A DNA stretch of 64,000 bases from JANNYA01 sp031409855. Lineage in GTDB: Bacteria; Pseudomonadota; Gammaproteobacteria; Xanthomonadales; SZUA-5. The position numbers and the translations under genes are program-made. The stretch lies in the NCBI GenBank assembly GCA_031409855.1, contig JANNYA010000168.1, forward strand, positions 1 to 64,000. Reading direction: 5' to 3'. How positions within the stretch are numbered: the first letter of the stretch is position 1; each line of letters opens with the position of its first letter. Positions 54,701 to 62,881 of this stretch are shown in pieces. The notes under the pieces are model-generated. The model was not told the DNA's origin, did not search any database, and saw only the letters and a list, made by a program, of their open reading frames with translations.

Positions 54701-57700
54701 ACAGCATTATCAATCTACCGCCAGCGTCTTTTTTCCCACTTGCGAAAACTCGTGTTTATTTTGGCGCGCTGAGCGGGACCAGCTACACGTTGGCAACGAG
54801 TTCGCAGGATCTAAACAATCTAGTACCGAATTTTGAAGCCAGCGAGAAATACGCTGCTTCCTTTAGGCGCTGGGGGGATCTCAATGGCGATGGTCTATTG
54901 GATCTACTAACGATTCCGAACAGCACAAGAACCTGGACGATACGCCTAGGTTTGGGGCGGCGTACGAGCCTAATGGGTGCGCCGATCAACACTGGCAGCA
55001 ATCGCGGCACGGAGCAATGTCGTGGCGGCATAAACGCGGCGCCTTATTGCACCCCGCGTATGGTGGAGCGCTTGAGCTTCACCGACTATGATTCTGACGG
55101 CCGTATGGATTTAATGGCACCGCGCGCATTTGCGGCACGGGTGTGCCTGTGGCAGCACGCCGAAGGTATGCAGTTTGTCGAAGAGGGTATTAAAAATCGC
55201 TATCTTTGCCCCTGGGACATTTTGACCGGCGCGGATGATATTGAAGCCAACTTTACAGGTCAGGATCCGCAGCGTGGCGGCACCGAGCCGAGAGAATGTC
55301 TGGGCTTGCAGCACAACCTATATGGCTATTGTTTGCGCGATATTTACGGCGAAAAAAGTGACCGTGCTGGCTTTGATCCAAGTTCTTATTACATGGATCA
55401 CATTCGCTTTGTGCAAACCGGTGTGAGCACGTTTACGGTGCAAGTCACGAATACGAGTAGCATTCAAAATGGCGCAGGTGACCGAGGTGATAGCAGCGAC
55501 CAGGACGCTTTTGGCGATGGCTTGGCAGATCGCTTTAGCCTGTTCGGATACAGTTATCGCGCGGTGCCAAATGTTGAACCTGGATGCTGGGATTTGTGCG
55601 ATGACAATCATAGGCTAGTGACGGGCTTGCGTGCGCTGCAACTGCCACGCCCTAGCGGCGCCACCGGCCCTGATCCCTTTCCTATGACTATGCCCGATGG
55701 TGCTGGCACGATTGATACAGTGTTGGCGCAATCAGGCCCATTCAACTACCTCAGCGAAAATCGTGGCGCCTATGTCACCGGCATCACGCCGACCACCACG
55801 GGCGATCCCATCCAGCCAGACACCCTGATCAGCGTCGATAACGGCAATGGTATGAGCTACCGCTGGAACTACGCCACGCTCGCATCCAATGCCGGCCGTA
55901 CTAGCGGTATGCCCCTTTATACGGTGCCTGCCCGCACCCCAGGCGGTACGTCTTATGCCGATGTGAACCACTTCTACTTTGCCTCAAGCATGCCAGTGGT
56001 GGCGTCATTTTTTCAAAGCAACGGCACGGGTTCGGAGAATGAAACCCGCTTTGGCTATGAAGAAGCGATGTATAACAATAAAGGTCGGGGCTTTACGGGC
56101 TTTAGGAAAATCTATACCGAAAACGTGGCGAACAAGGTTCGCAGCGCAACCGTATACAACCAGAAATTTCCGTTAGTTAGCCAGCCCGAGTGCAGTGCAA
56201 CGCAGTTAATCAGCAAGCCATGGACGGAATTAACCTGCACCAGCACGACAGCGCTCAGCCTGAGCAATTACACCGGCTATCAGTGCAATGGCGCTGTTTG
56301 CGACCTGCTCAACCCGCCTTTGAATAGCGTGTTTCGCATCACCAATATTGCCAGCGCCACTACCGTTCGCGATTTGACTATACCCAGCCAGATTGTAACT
56401 AGCTCTAGTATGGACGCCAGTTATGACACTTTTGGCAATATGCTGAGCAGCACACAAACCACCACCGACAAAAACAGCGGCGGGCAAACCGTGCGCAGCA
56501 TCACCAGCACCAGCACTGCGGTATATGCCAATGACGCCGCGCAGTGGTGGATCGACAAACAGGTGCGCGCTACCAGCAGCGTTAGCCAGAGCTACGGCAA
56601 GGGCAATGTTGGCGGAAGCTTGACGACCCCGACCCGCACAACCGTGATGCTGATGGATTACAACAGCACCAACCGGCAAGTGCAGTGCGAAGCAACCATT
56701 GGCCTGGAATCGGGTGATCCTGAGCCAATCAGTACTGCCACGTGCGCCCTGCCGCAAGTCGCAGTCGAGCGCAAAATCACACGCAGCTTCGATAACAGTT
56801 ATGGCAATGTCACCGGTGAAAGTACGACCGCACGCGATGAAACCGAAGCGCGCAGCGTCAGCACGAGCTACAGTACCAGCGTGGGTTATTTCCCTAATTT
56901 AGTGACCGATGCCTTTAGCAAGTCAATCAGCAGCCGCTTTGACGCGCGCTTTGGTGTACCGATATCGATCACCGACGCGAATGGCTTGATCAGCAGCACC
57001 CAGTTGGATGTGCTGGGCCGTGTCATTAAAGTCACGCCGCCCAGCAAGTCAGGGTTAAAGGCAGGCTTTCCGATGGTAACGGCATATGAGCGCTGTGGCG
57101 GCACGGGCGGTGCGTTTTGCTCGAATGCGGACGCTAAGATGCGCGTGATCAGCGCGCAGTACGGTAGTCCACAGGCCGCCGTGTACTTAGACAGTTTGGG
57201 GCGCAGCATCCGCACCGCCAGCGCGCTGTTAAACTCGGTGCCCAGCTATGGCACGCTGAGCTTCAGTGATACCGATAAAAGCGTCACTGAAACGCGCTAC
57301 AACCCGCGCGGATTGGTGTTTACTCAATACGAACCAGCATTGGCTGGACCTAACAGCGCGTCTTTGACTGAGTACACCTATGATGATTTGGGGCGGCCCC
57401 TCGTCAAACTGCAAAAATTTAAGAACGTCAGCGCGGATGATTTGAATGGCGTCAATGCAGCGCTGCAATATCGACGCACCGAATATGCATACAGCGGCTT
57501 GTCCACAACTATTCTGGTGTGTCAAAAGGCGGAAGCGCAAGCGTTAACGGGGTGCGTTGAAGGCGCCAACAATGCCGATCTCAGCCCGGGCTTGAAAATG
57601 TCGCGCAGCTTTGATTCCGCCGGCAAACTACTCACAACCGTCGATGCGCTCAATAAATCCACGCACTATTGGTTCGACGGTGCGGGCAACCCGCTACAAA

Positions 57701-60519
57701 TTGTGGACGTGATGGGGTTGTCCACCACTGCCACCTACAACAGCTTGGGCTATCGAAATACCGTTACCGACCCGGATCGCGGCACCTGGAAATTTTTCTA
57801 CAATGGCTATGGCGAATTAAAAACCCAGTGCGACGCGCGCAGCAGCGGCACGTGCAGCAGTAGTAGCACGGGGCAGTATGTGACCAAGCTGAGCTACGAC
57901 AAATTAGGCCGCGTGATCAAACGCGAATGGCAGGAACCTAATCGCGACAACCCTGCGCCCGGCCAATCAGTAGACTACACCGAAACGGTCGCCTTTGATA
58001 ATTTAGGCAGCACAACCTACGGCAATTTGCTCAGCACCAGCCGCGCTGGCCAGCGCAACAGCAATCAATCGATCGAACGTTGGTCCAGTACGCCGCAATA
58101 CGATGCCCTGAACCGTGCGACCAGTGGCAGCACCAGTATGCAAATCGGCAACGCCCAGCCCACTGCGCTGCAAAGCAAAACGTTTTTTGATCGCCAATTT
58201 GGCCGCGTCAAGCAAGTGGTTTATCCCGACTCAGTGATCGATGGCGAACCGGTATCCACCTATATGACCTACAGCGCATCTGGCATCGCCAACCGCGAAG
58301 GCTTTGCGCAGGATTATCGAGCGCCAACCTCCAGTGGCGCGCAGGAATCATCGGCCATTCGCGTTTTGAACGCTGTGGAAGGCCGCGGCTTAGCAACCAG
58401 CGTGCTCTTGGGGGAGGTCGGCACGCAAACGGTGGTGGATTACGAAAAAGGCGCACCTGTGCCGCCCGTATTGACCGCCTTCACCCGCGATTGGATGGAA
58501 ACCAACCTTTATGATAGCTCGGGCTGGCTCTTAGCGCGGTGCGTGAATCAGTTGGGCGGGTGCAATTCTTCGATGATTCCGGCTAGCGCCAGCAGCGATC
58601 CGCTCAATGAAGCGTTCCGCTATGACGTCTATGGGAACTTGAAGAAACATGTGCACGGTGGGGTATGGACGCCGACGCAAGTGACGGCGGCGGGCAGCCA
58701 AACGCACACCTATGATGCGCTGCATCGCTTGACGCAAACTCAGCGCAGTGGCGCGACCAGTAGCGCAATGATCAACTATGCCTACAACGAGATTGGTGGC
58801 TTAAAGAAAAAGACTGACTACTCCAGCGTGAGCGATAGCGCGTATCAGTACAACGCGACGACACACCAAGTCAGTCAAGTGGCCTTGAATACGGGCGGGA
58901 TGGCGACTTACGCCTATGACAATAACGGAAATGTTAGCAGCCGCACGGAAAACAGCCTAACCACCACGCTGCAATACGATGTCAGCAACTTACCGAGGCG
59001 CATTAGCAAAAATGGCTTGATCAGCGATTTTTACGATGCCCCAGGCGGGCGCTACTGGCAGCGCATGAGCAGCAACGGGCAAGTCGTGCGCGATACGATT
59101 TTGCTAGACAAAATGTTCGAGCGGGAAGTGGTAGGCGGTGCGGCAACGGTGGAGCGGTACTACATCGCCGGGCAATTGCTGACGATCAATCGCAACGAGG
59201 GTCGTAAGCTAGCTTACTTACATCAGGATCGCTTGGGTTCTAATGTGGCGATTAGCGAGAAGGCGATTTTGCCGAGTGGTAATATTGGCGCTGCCACGCC
59301 AATCATCGTAGAAAATCGCGGCTTCGATGCCTTTGGTAAGGCGTTGGATGGCGGCTGGGGCACGTCGAATCAGGGTTGGCTGACCTGGAATGGCAGCGGC
59401 TTTAATCAAGGCAAACGCAATCAGCGCGGCTTTACCGGGCACGAGCATTTAGACGAGTTCGGGCTGATCCATATGAATGGGCGGGCTTATGACTACAACC
59501 TGGGCCGGTTTTATGGGGTGGATCCGTTTATTCAATTTCCGAGTAATTCACAGAGTTTGAATCCTTATTCTTACTTAATGAATAACCCGTTGGCGGGGAC
59601 GGATCCGACGGGGTATTTGATGTCCGAGGCCGATGGCGCTTGCCTAAGTGGCCCGAAATGGGTCTGTGCGCAGGCGCAGGGGAGTGCGGCGTATCGCAGT
59701 GGATATGCGTATACATCGCCCGCGAAGGCGTTGTTGGGCGGTGCTTCTTTGGCAACGGATCAGCTGCGTAAGTCAGCGAATGGTGCGCAGGATCAGCGGC
59801 TTAAGTCGGCGAATGGTGCGCAGGATGGTCAGGATTCAACTCAGACTTCTAAAACGGATGGAAGCGGTAAAGGCGCATCTGGAATTGGCGGGCTAAGCTT
59901 TCGAAAAGCTATTGCGGGGGAGCGTGATCGGAATAGTACAAGCATCACGGCAAGTAAAAACCCGACAAAAAAACAAACTCAAGCGGTCGACATTGTGAAT
60001 GCGTTGATTGACAAATACACAGGGGCTATTCAAGCTGTTGGAGATGAAGAATTTAACGAAGTGATTGAAAACGTACAAATCTTTGTTCCTAAGAAAGCGT
60101 TTGAGAGAGTCAAGCGTACGGGAAGCGCAATAACAGTTGCTGACTCATTTGCTGAGATGCTTCAAGCGAGGGCCGGAGAGAAGATAGACTTCTTAAAGGG
60201 CCCGACAGGCCGAGTAATGCGGGTAGATCTTTCGATTACGGAAAACAGCTTAAATGATTTCGAGAGGTTATTTACGCTGCTGCACGAATATGCACATGGA
60301 ATCAAGTCAAAAGAGAACTACAGGCTTTTTGAGTTGGACAACAGTAATGGAAAGAATTTCAGTAGCAAGACCTCAAAAACCGAAGAATTTGCCAGTAGAA
60401 GAGCTTTTCAAATGATTCAAGCAATGGGCATAAAATTGGGTGATGCAAAAAAAATTAGGGATGTCGGTTACGACAATAGTGTTATGAACGGATTGCGAAA
60501 CGAGGCCTATGATGAATAA
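51733..60519 (+). CDS. Sec-exported SpvB/FG-GAP/YD-repeat (Rhs-type) polymorphic toxin with C-terminal zincin-like metallopeptidase domain
   Basis: A 2928-residue protein. Residues 1-23 are a signal peptide (FLLLVSAVSLHAQ). Two copies of a W-Y-x-P-x-x-x-G type domain follow (RWYSPQRLG near 40, FWYPPSNSG near 180). Near 470-600 is an SpvB domain (GMQPSVSLNYSSRAGNGIAGMGFSL, SISRCP). Residues ~800-1260 carry FG-GAP repeats (DLDGDGSVE, DFNRDGIAD, DVNGDGLSD, DLNGDGLLD and others). From ~1860 come YD repeats (YDDLGRPL, YDKLGRVI, YDNNGNVSSR), closing with the Rhs core ending LNPYSYLMNNPLAGTDPTGYL near 2630. The variable tail has an imperfect repeat (SANGAQD twice) and a zincin motif HEYAH (2851-2855) with Glu2884/2885 as likely third ligand. 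The tail is the probable toxin, a protease. The start ATG has GGGGAGA upstream. Confidence 0.88.
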   Translation: MRSFARAVAAFLLLVSAVSLHAQSYTLGAPPLSACNASAPAASGNYAFNAGRWYSPQRLGPSWDFFFNDFGNLVAIWYGFNNQGHPVWYISEVKPLQTDSDGGQRWQSRLHRTSQVNGAPFLNEAVGELYVRIPANSPEKMVVSWNFLPNTNLNPTDVNDDKIDCIVRRVGEDTSSGNQRTVNTTYSGFWYPPSNSGWGYNALVVPPSTLNNNQWFEENTILVFDTVGQPAWGRVSRSTLSRPDGAMTVFSSSQPTVSYLTWKTATNVNGRVLNGPSTNITTPNLTFGRSYSSASSGNVYLTWSQMLTNPTNSSQRGINFNRGTPSTPFAVAKLTSTFGIVANPSPCQASAGQTTCQVEVDWEAVGAVLGRTGRPARRSVSVSPSGTVTSGNWTQLPTAEFQGSMMQSIPVGTRWQYGIVDFSVSPPYPLYFSSEVRALPADADIEIPDDPRSSTAAEYAQPSALVGDLAGATPMQADAEGAAASVNIPIQIPPGRRGMQPSVSLNYSSRAGNGIAGMGFSLSASSSISRCPQSLATDGQVNAVQFTNEDRLCLDGQRLIATVEGTYGLANAQYKTEIDSYVLVTQLGANLSDDGGIKGAVYFEVQTKSGERQYFGADQLGASIRNARVKPSGAMNGALNGATLSWLLDTRINRSGNYIQYGYTVFGSGENLLIAITYTGFGTDVGSRQVLFTYENRPDRSSSYLAGALNEQTQRLLNIQTKAPISDAPGTAAVVVRTITPSYSTSNYSGRSIMNSVQECFPGGQCMPAQKFSFASNRAPELNKKLSIGGVPIISEDPTATDYISSFSEIGDLDGDGSVEFGASVRRTNQSSYGTSYFFKSDANTRSFGMAQPAISLTGAAATHLQDTRGDFNRDGIADLLLVDSAGVLQVKFGKPDGTLEAQQPLILSPTAPTLPDARVSDVNGDGLSDLVLQYRLSNQTRLLVYVATSATSYTRVADQTVISDPNYQASIVQIADFDGDSALDIMLEDSIINLPPASFFPLAKTRVYFGALSGTSYTLATSSQDLNNLVPNFEASEKYAASFRRWGDLNGDGLLDLLTIPNSTRTWTIRLGLGRRTSLMGAPINTGSNRGTEQCRGGINAAPYCTPRMVERLSFTDYDSDGRMDLMAPRAFAARVCLWQHAEGMQFVEEGIKNRYLCPWDILTGADDIEANFTGQDPQRGGTEPRECLGLQHNLYGYCLRDIYGEKSDRAGFDPSSYYMDHIRFVQTGVSTFTVQVTNTSSIQNGAGDRGDSSDQDAFGDGLADRFSLFGYSYRAVPNVEPGCWDLCDDNHRLVTGLRALQLPRPSGATGPDPFPMTMPDGAGTIDTVLAQSGPFNYLSENRGAYVTGITPTTTGDPIQPDTLISVDNGNGMSYRWNYATLASNAGRTSGMPLYTVPARTPGGTSYADVNHFYFASSMPVVASFFQSNGTGSENETRFGYEEAMYNNKGRGFTGFRKIYTENVANKVRSATVYNQKFPLVSQPECSATQLISKPWTELTCTSTTALSLSNYTGYQCNGAVCDLLNPPLNSVFRITNIASATTVRDLTIPSQIVTSSSMDASYDTFGNMLSSTQTTTDKNSGGQTVRSITSTSTAVYANDAAQWWIDKQVRATSSVSQSYGKGNVGGSLTTPTRTTVMLMDYNSTNRQVQCEATIGLESGDPEPISTATCALPQVAVERKITRSFDNSYGNVTGESTTARDETEARSVSTSYSTSVGYFPNLVTDAFSKSISSRFDARFGVPISITDANGLISSTQLDVLGRVIKVTPPSKSGLKAGFPMVTAYERCGGTGGAFCSNADAKMRVISAQYGSPQAAVYLDSLGRSIRTASALLNSVPSYGTLSFSDTDKSVTETRYNPRGLVFTQYEPALAGPNSASLTEYTYDDLGRPLVKLQKFKNVSADDLNGVNAALQYRRTEYAYSGLSTTILVCQKAEAQALTGCVEGANNADLSPGLKMSRSFDSAGKLLTTVDALNKSTHYWFDGAGNPLQIVDVMGLSTTATYNSLGYRNTVTDPDRGTWKFFYNGYGELKTQCDARSSGTCSSSSTGQYVTKLSYDKLGRVIKREWQEPNRDNPAPGQSVDYTETVAFDNLGSTTYGNLLSTSRAGQRNSNQSIERWSSTPQYDALNRATSGSTSMQIGNAQPTALQSKTFFDRQFGRVKQVVYPDSVIDGEPVSTYMTYSASGIANREGFAQDYRAPTSSGAQESSAIRVLNAVEGRGLATSVLLGEVGTQTVVDYEKGAPVPPVLTAFTRDWMETNLYDSSGWLLARCVNQLGGCNSSMIPASASSDPLNEAFRYDVYGNLKKHVHGGVWTPTQVTAAGSQTHTYDALHRLTQTQRSGATSSAMINYAYNEIGGLKKKTDYSSVSDSAYQYNATTHQVSQVALNTGGMATYAYDNNGNVSSRTENSLTTTLQYDVSNLPRRISKNGLISDFYDAPGGRYWQRMSSNGQVVRDTILLDKMFEREVVGGAATVERYYIAGQLLTINRNEGRKLAYLHQDRLGSNVAISEKAILPSGNIGAATPIIVENRGFDAFGKALDGGWGTSNQGWLTWNGSGFNQGKRNQRGFTGHEHLDEFGLIHMNGRAYDYNLGRFYGVDPFIQFPSNSQSLNPYSYLMNNPLAGTDPTGYLMSEADGACLSGPKWVCAQAQGSAAYRSGYAYTSPAKALLGGASLATDQLRKSANGAQDQRLKSANGAQDGQDSTQTSKTDGSGKGASGIGGLSFRKAIAGERDRNSTSITASKNPTKKQTQAVDIVNALIDKYTGAIQAVGDEEFNEVIENVQIFVPKKAFERVKRTGSAITVADSFAEMLQARAGEKIDFLKGPTGRVMRVDLSITENSLNDFERLFTLLHEYAHGIKSKENYRLFELDNSNGKNFSSKTSKTEEFASRRAFQMIQAMGIKLGDAKKIRDVGYDNSVMNGLRNEAYDE

Positions 60520-61024
60520 GTTTCTGCTTTGTTTTTTTATGCTCTGCTTGACCGGCTGCTCTCACAACAGACTAGACGACGACAGTATTGTTTTCCTGCG
60601 CGATGGTGCTCCTTTTGAGGAATGGACAAGAGTCGGCGACTGCACGTTTTCATCCTACATTCGCGGCAATATATTTTTACCTAGTGAATTTGGAAAAGTC
60701 GAAGACGGACTCATTTCTTTGCCGGGAGCAGATGGGCTCGTTCTGCCCGTTGACAAAAACATTAGAAGCTGGCGCAGCGATGGCGCTCAGTTTCGGTACT
60801 TGAAAGAATTTGAAATACCACGCGAGCTTAAGAAATTTAATCCAGAGGCTGTAGAGATTAGAAAATTTTTTGAATCGGAAGAGTTCGTTTTGATCATTTA
60901 TCTAGCAAATCGATTTGACGTCGTTGGTGCAAAATCAATCAATTCCGGCAATCTGCTGGTGATTGAACGTTATAATCCTAATTTTTATAAGTGCGAAACA
61001 ATTGATTCTCTTCGTGAGAGATGA
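60509..61024 (+). CDS. Lipoprotein, candidate immunity protein for the zincin toxin
   Basis: A 171-residue protein whose ATG (60509, or 60512) overlaps the end of the Rhs gene by up to 11 nt, the position usual for immunity genes. The N-terminus is a lipoprotein signal (FLLCFFMLCLTGC with lipobox LTGC). The mature ~150 residues are acidic and hydrophilic with VGDCTFSSYIRGNIFLP and other strand-like segments; a second cysteine pair (GDC and YKC) may form a disulfide. No family is recognised. Envelope location fits protection against a toxin that crosses the periplasm. The role is inferred from position and topology, not from homology. Confidence 0.7.
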   Translation: MMNKFLLCFFMLCLTGCSHNRLDDDSIVFLRDGAPFEEWTRVGDCTFSSYIRGNIFLPSEFGKVEDGLISLPGADGLVLPVDKNIRSWRSDGAQFRYLKEFEIPRELKKFNPEAVEIRKFFESEEFVLIIYLANRFDVVGAKSINSGNLLVIERYNPNFYKCETIDSLRER

Positions 61025-61086
61025 GCGGCTCAAGATGAGACCTGATTAGCGCTAATCGCCAGTACGTCTCATGTAATGCGACGGTT

Positions 61087-61281
61087 GGACCTTAAAAGTG
61101 CTGTAACTTAAGGTCCTAATGTAATCCCCCAAAACCCACCGAATTTAGAAGTGGAACCTAGAACAGCAAGCTTAAGCTTGCGATACGGATGATAGCGTCA
61201 AGATCGCGCAGCGGCGCAGCGCAATCTTGACGCTGCGTGATTCAATACGCTCTAAGCAGGTCGAATGTCAGCACTGACATT
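61087..61281. repeat. Stem-loop cluster between the immunity gene and the orphan cassette
   Basis: Three inverted repeats occur in the gap: GGACCTTAA/TTAAGGTCC at 61087-61116 (9 bp, 12-nt loop); 61194-61234 (16-bp arms with one mismatch, AGCGTCAAGATCGCGC and its partner, 9-nt loop); and AATGTCA/TGACATT at 61264-61281. None has a good T-run, so they are not clear terminators. They may be remnants of recombination between toxin cassettes. Confidence 0.6.
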
Positions 61282-62573
61282 TGATCCTGATCTTGCCTCG
61301 CTTTCGCGGGTTGCCGAAGTTTGCCGAAAACAGCCCGTACGGATGGAGCAACTTTTTTGGAAATCTATTTGGTGGTCGCGGTGAGAATGAAAAGAACGCT
61401 GATGAGATGGGCGAAGGCGACCATTTAGGCGACAACAAATTAGTAGCAGTGCGCGCTGCTTCGAATGCTCGTAAGGCTCTCAACACTGCGGCTGAGGCTG
61501 TAAAGGACGTTTATGTAGCGGACGTTACCGGGCGGCTAGCTGCTGCAGGGCTAATGTCTATCGGTGGAAAATTATTTCAGGTCGTTGCAGATAAATACGG
61601 TCGGTTACGGGCAGTGCCTTGCAATTGTTTTGTTGCTGGCACGTTAGTTCTCACGGATAACGGACTTGTTCCAATTGAAACTATCAAGGTTGGTGACAAA
61701 GTTGCGGCGCGCGACGACAAAACGGGCGAGAGCGAATTTCGCGAAGTATTACAATTGTTTGGCAATCCAGACAAAGCCGTTTTGAATGTTGAATTTACGG
61801 ACGCACTGGGAACGCGCGAAATCTTTGAGGTAACTGCCGAACACCCGTTTATGACTGAGAACGGGTGGGTAGAAGCATCGAAACTGATGCTTGGGATGCA
61901 ACTCAAGACTTATGATGGTCGTGCATTGAACTTTGTCAATCGTATTGATGAAGGTGTTCATGCCCGGACGTACAACTTTGAAGTGGACGAGTTTCATACT
62001 TACTTCGTTGGTAGGAGTGGAGTATGGGTTCATAATTCCGGTGATTGTTGGAAAATGACGTCGATATTTGGACATGCGTTTCGATATCACGGAAGCGGGA
62101 AGAAAATTGCTATGTCACTCGCTGATACCGCTAGAACAACCGGTACGCCCCAAGGACAATGGATGAACAACGCTGCGGCCGCACAATTAATTAGCTCTCA
62201 AGGAATTATCAAAGGGGTCACTGAGATGAACATTCCCCCTGGACTAAGCGTGAATACCGCAGGCGAAAATATCGCCGAGTTCCAAAATGCGGGCTTCAAC
62301 CCAAGACTTTCTGTGTTCAAAGCTTTTCCCAAGGTATTTGTCCAAGCCGCACAGCCAAGATCGACGCACACTGCGGTTGACGCAGTGAAATGTTCCGGCT
62401 TGTGTTGGATCGACGAGTTGGCGGCTGATGGAGCGTACATGGCCACTGCACCAACTACCGCTTGCGCTTTGTTTGTACTATCTCGGCGGCATGGCTTGGG
62501 TGGTTTGGGGTATTTCGGCCAGGATCGCAGTGTCGGTGACAAGCCACTGGGTGGTTACGTACTTCGCCCATAA
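61281..62573 (+). pseudogene. Orphan Rhs C-terminal cassette: Hint domain plus toxin-like domain
   Basis: An open frame beginning at a TTG right after an in-frame stop (61275), without a plausible start or ribosome-binding site, so it is probably a displaced toxin tip. After ~110 residues (PYGWSNFFGNLFGG, then RLAAAGLMSIGG as in Rhs pre-toxins) comes a Hint self-splicing domain from NCFVAGTLVLTDNGLVPIETI through HPFMTENGW to YFVGRSGVWVHN, where cleavage would occur. The ~125 residues after it (SIFGHAFRYHGSGKK, GQWMNNAAAAQLIS, NIPPGLSVNTAGENIAEF) look like a separate toxin domain, not identified. From about 62416 the frame runs out of phase through the desaturase 3' fragment, so its last ~50 residues are not genuine. 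No immunity gene follows. Confidence 0.7.
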
Positions 62574-62847
62574 TCCTGAGCCCGGAAAGTGGCGCGTGCT
62601 TAGCGCAGGGGTACAAGCCTCAAACTTGCCGTGGGTTGCGCTGCTAACCCACGGCGAGTGCTGGCACAACAATCACCACGCGTTTCCAGAATCGGTGCAG
62701 CTTGGGCTAGAATTCGGCCAGTTGGACACAGGCTGGCTGGTGCTTAGACTGCTTAAGAAATTGGGGCTGGTATCTCAACTCGGTGTCCCTCGCGTTGTGG
62801 CATCTCGGGATGATCTGGTGTTGGAAGCTTCTGGTCACATCAAGTAG
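62416..62847 (+). pseudogene. Fatty acid desaturase, 3' fragment
   Basis: In the frame of 62428, WRLMERTWPLHQLPLALCLYY, a hydrophobic VVWGISARIAVSV segment, HWVVTYFAHN and the third histidine box ECWHNNHHAFPES are the C-terminal part of the same desaturase family as the 5' fragment at 51228; SVQLGLEFGQLDTGWLVL follows. An in-frame stop at 62386 and loss of similarity upstream of ~62416 mark the island junction. Together the two fragments account for the two ends of one gene; about 100 middle residues seem to be lost. It ends 34 bp before the convergent kinase-like gene. Confidence 0.88.
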
Positions 62848-62881
62848 CTGCCCCAATACTGACTAAATTGGCGTTCTTTGA

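Larger units (their letters stand above)
51505..62415. mobile_element. Rhs/SpvB polymorphic toxin island inserted in a desaturase gene
   Basis: About 10.9 kb of foreign-looking DNA separates the two desaturase fragments. It carries, in order, an AT-rich leader with repeated TCATAAA motifs, the 2928-residue Rhs-type toxin gene, an overlapping lipoprotein (immunity candidate), a set of stem-loops and an orphan Hint-toxin cassette. All genes read the same way as the host gene. The AT content rises around the leader and the toxin tips (51.5-51.7, 59.9-61.0 kb). No integrase, transposase, terminal repeat or target duplication is visible. The limits are placed where desaturase similarity ends and are good to about 15 bp on the left and 30 bp on the right. 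Confidence 0.75.

Noticed and set aside
61281..62573. A stand-alone 430-residue protein
   Set aside because: No start signal, Rhs tip content, and the last ~50 residues are an out-of-frame reading of the desaturase.
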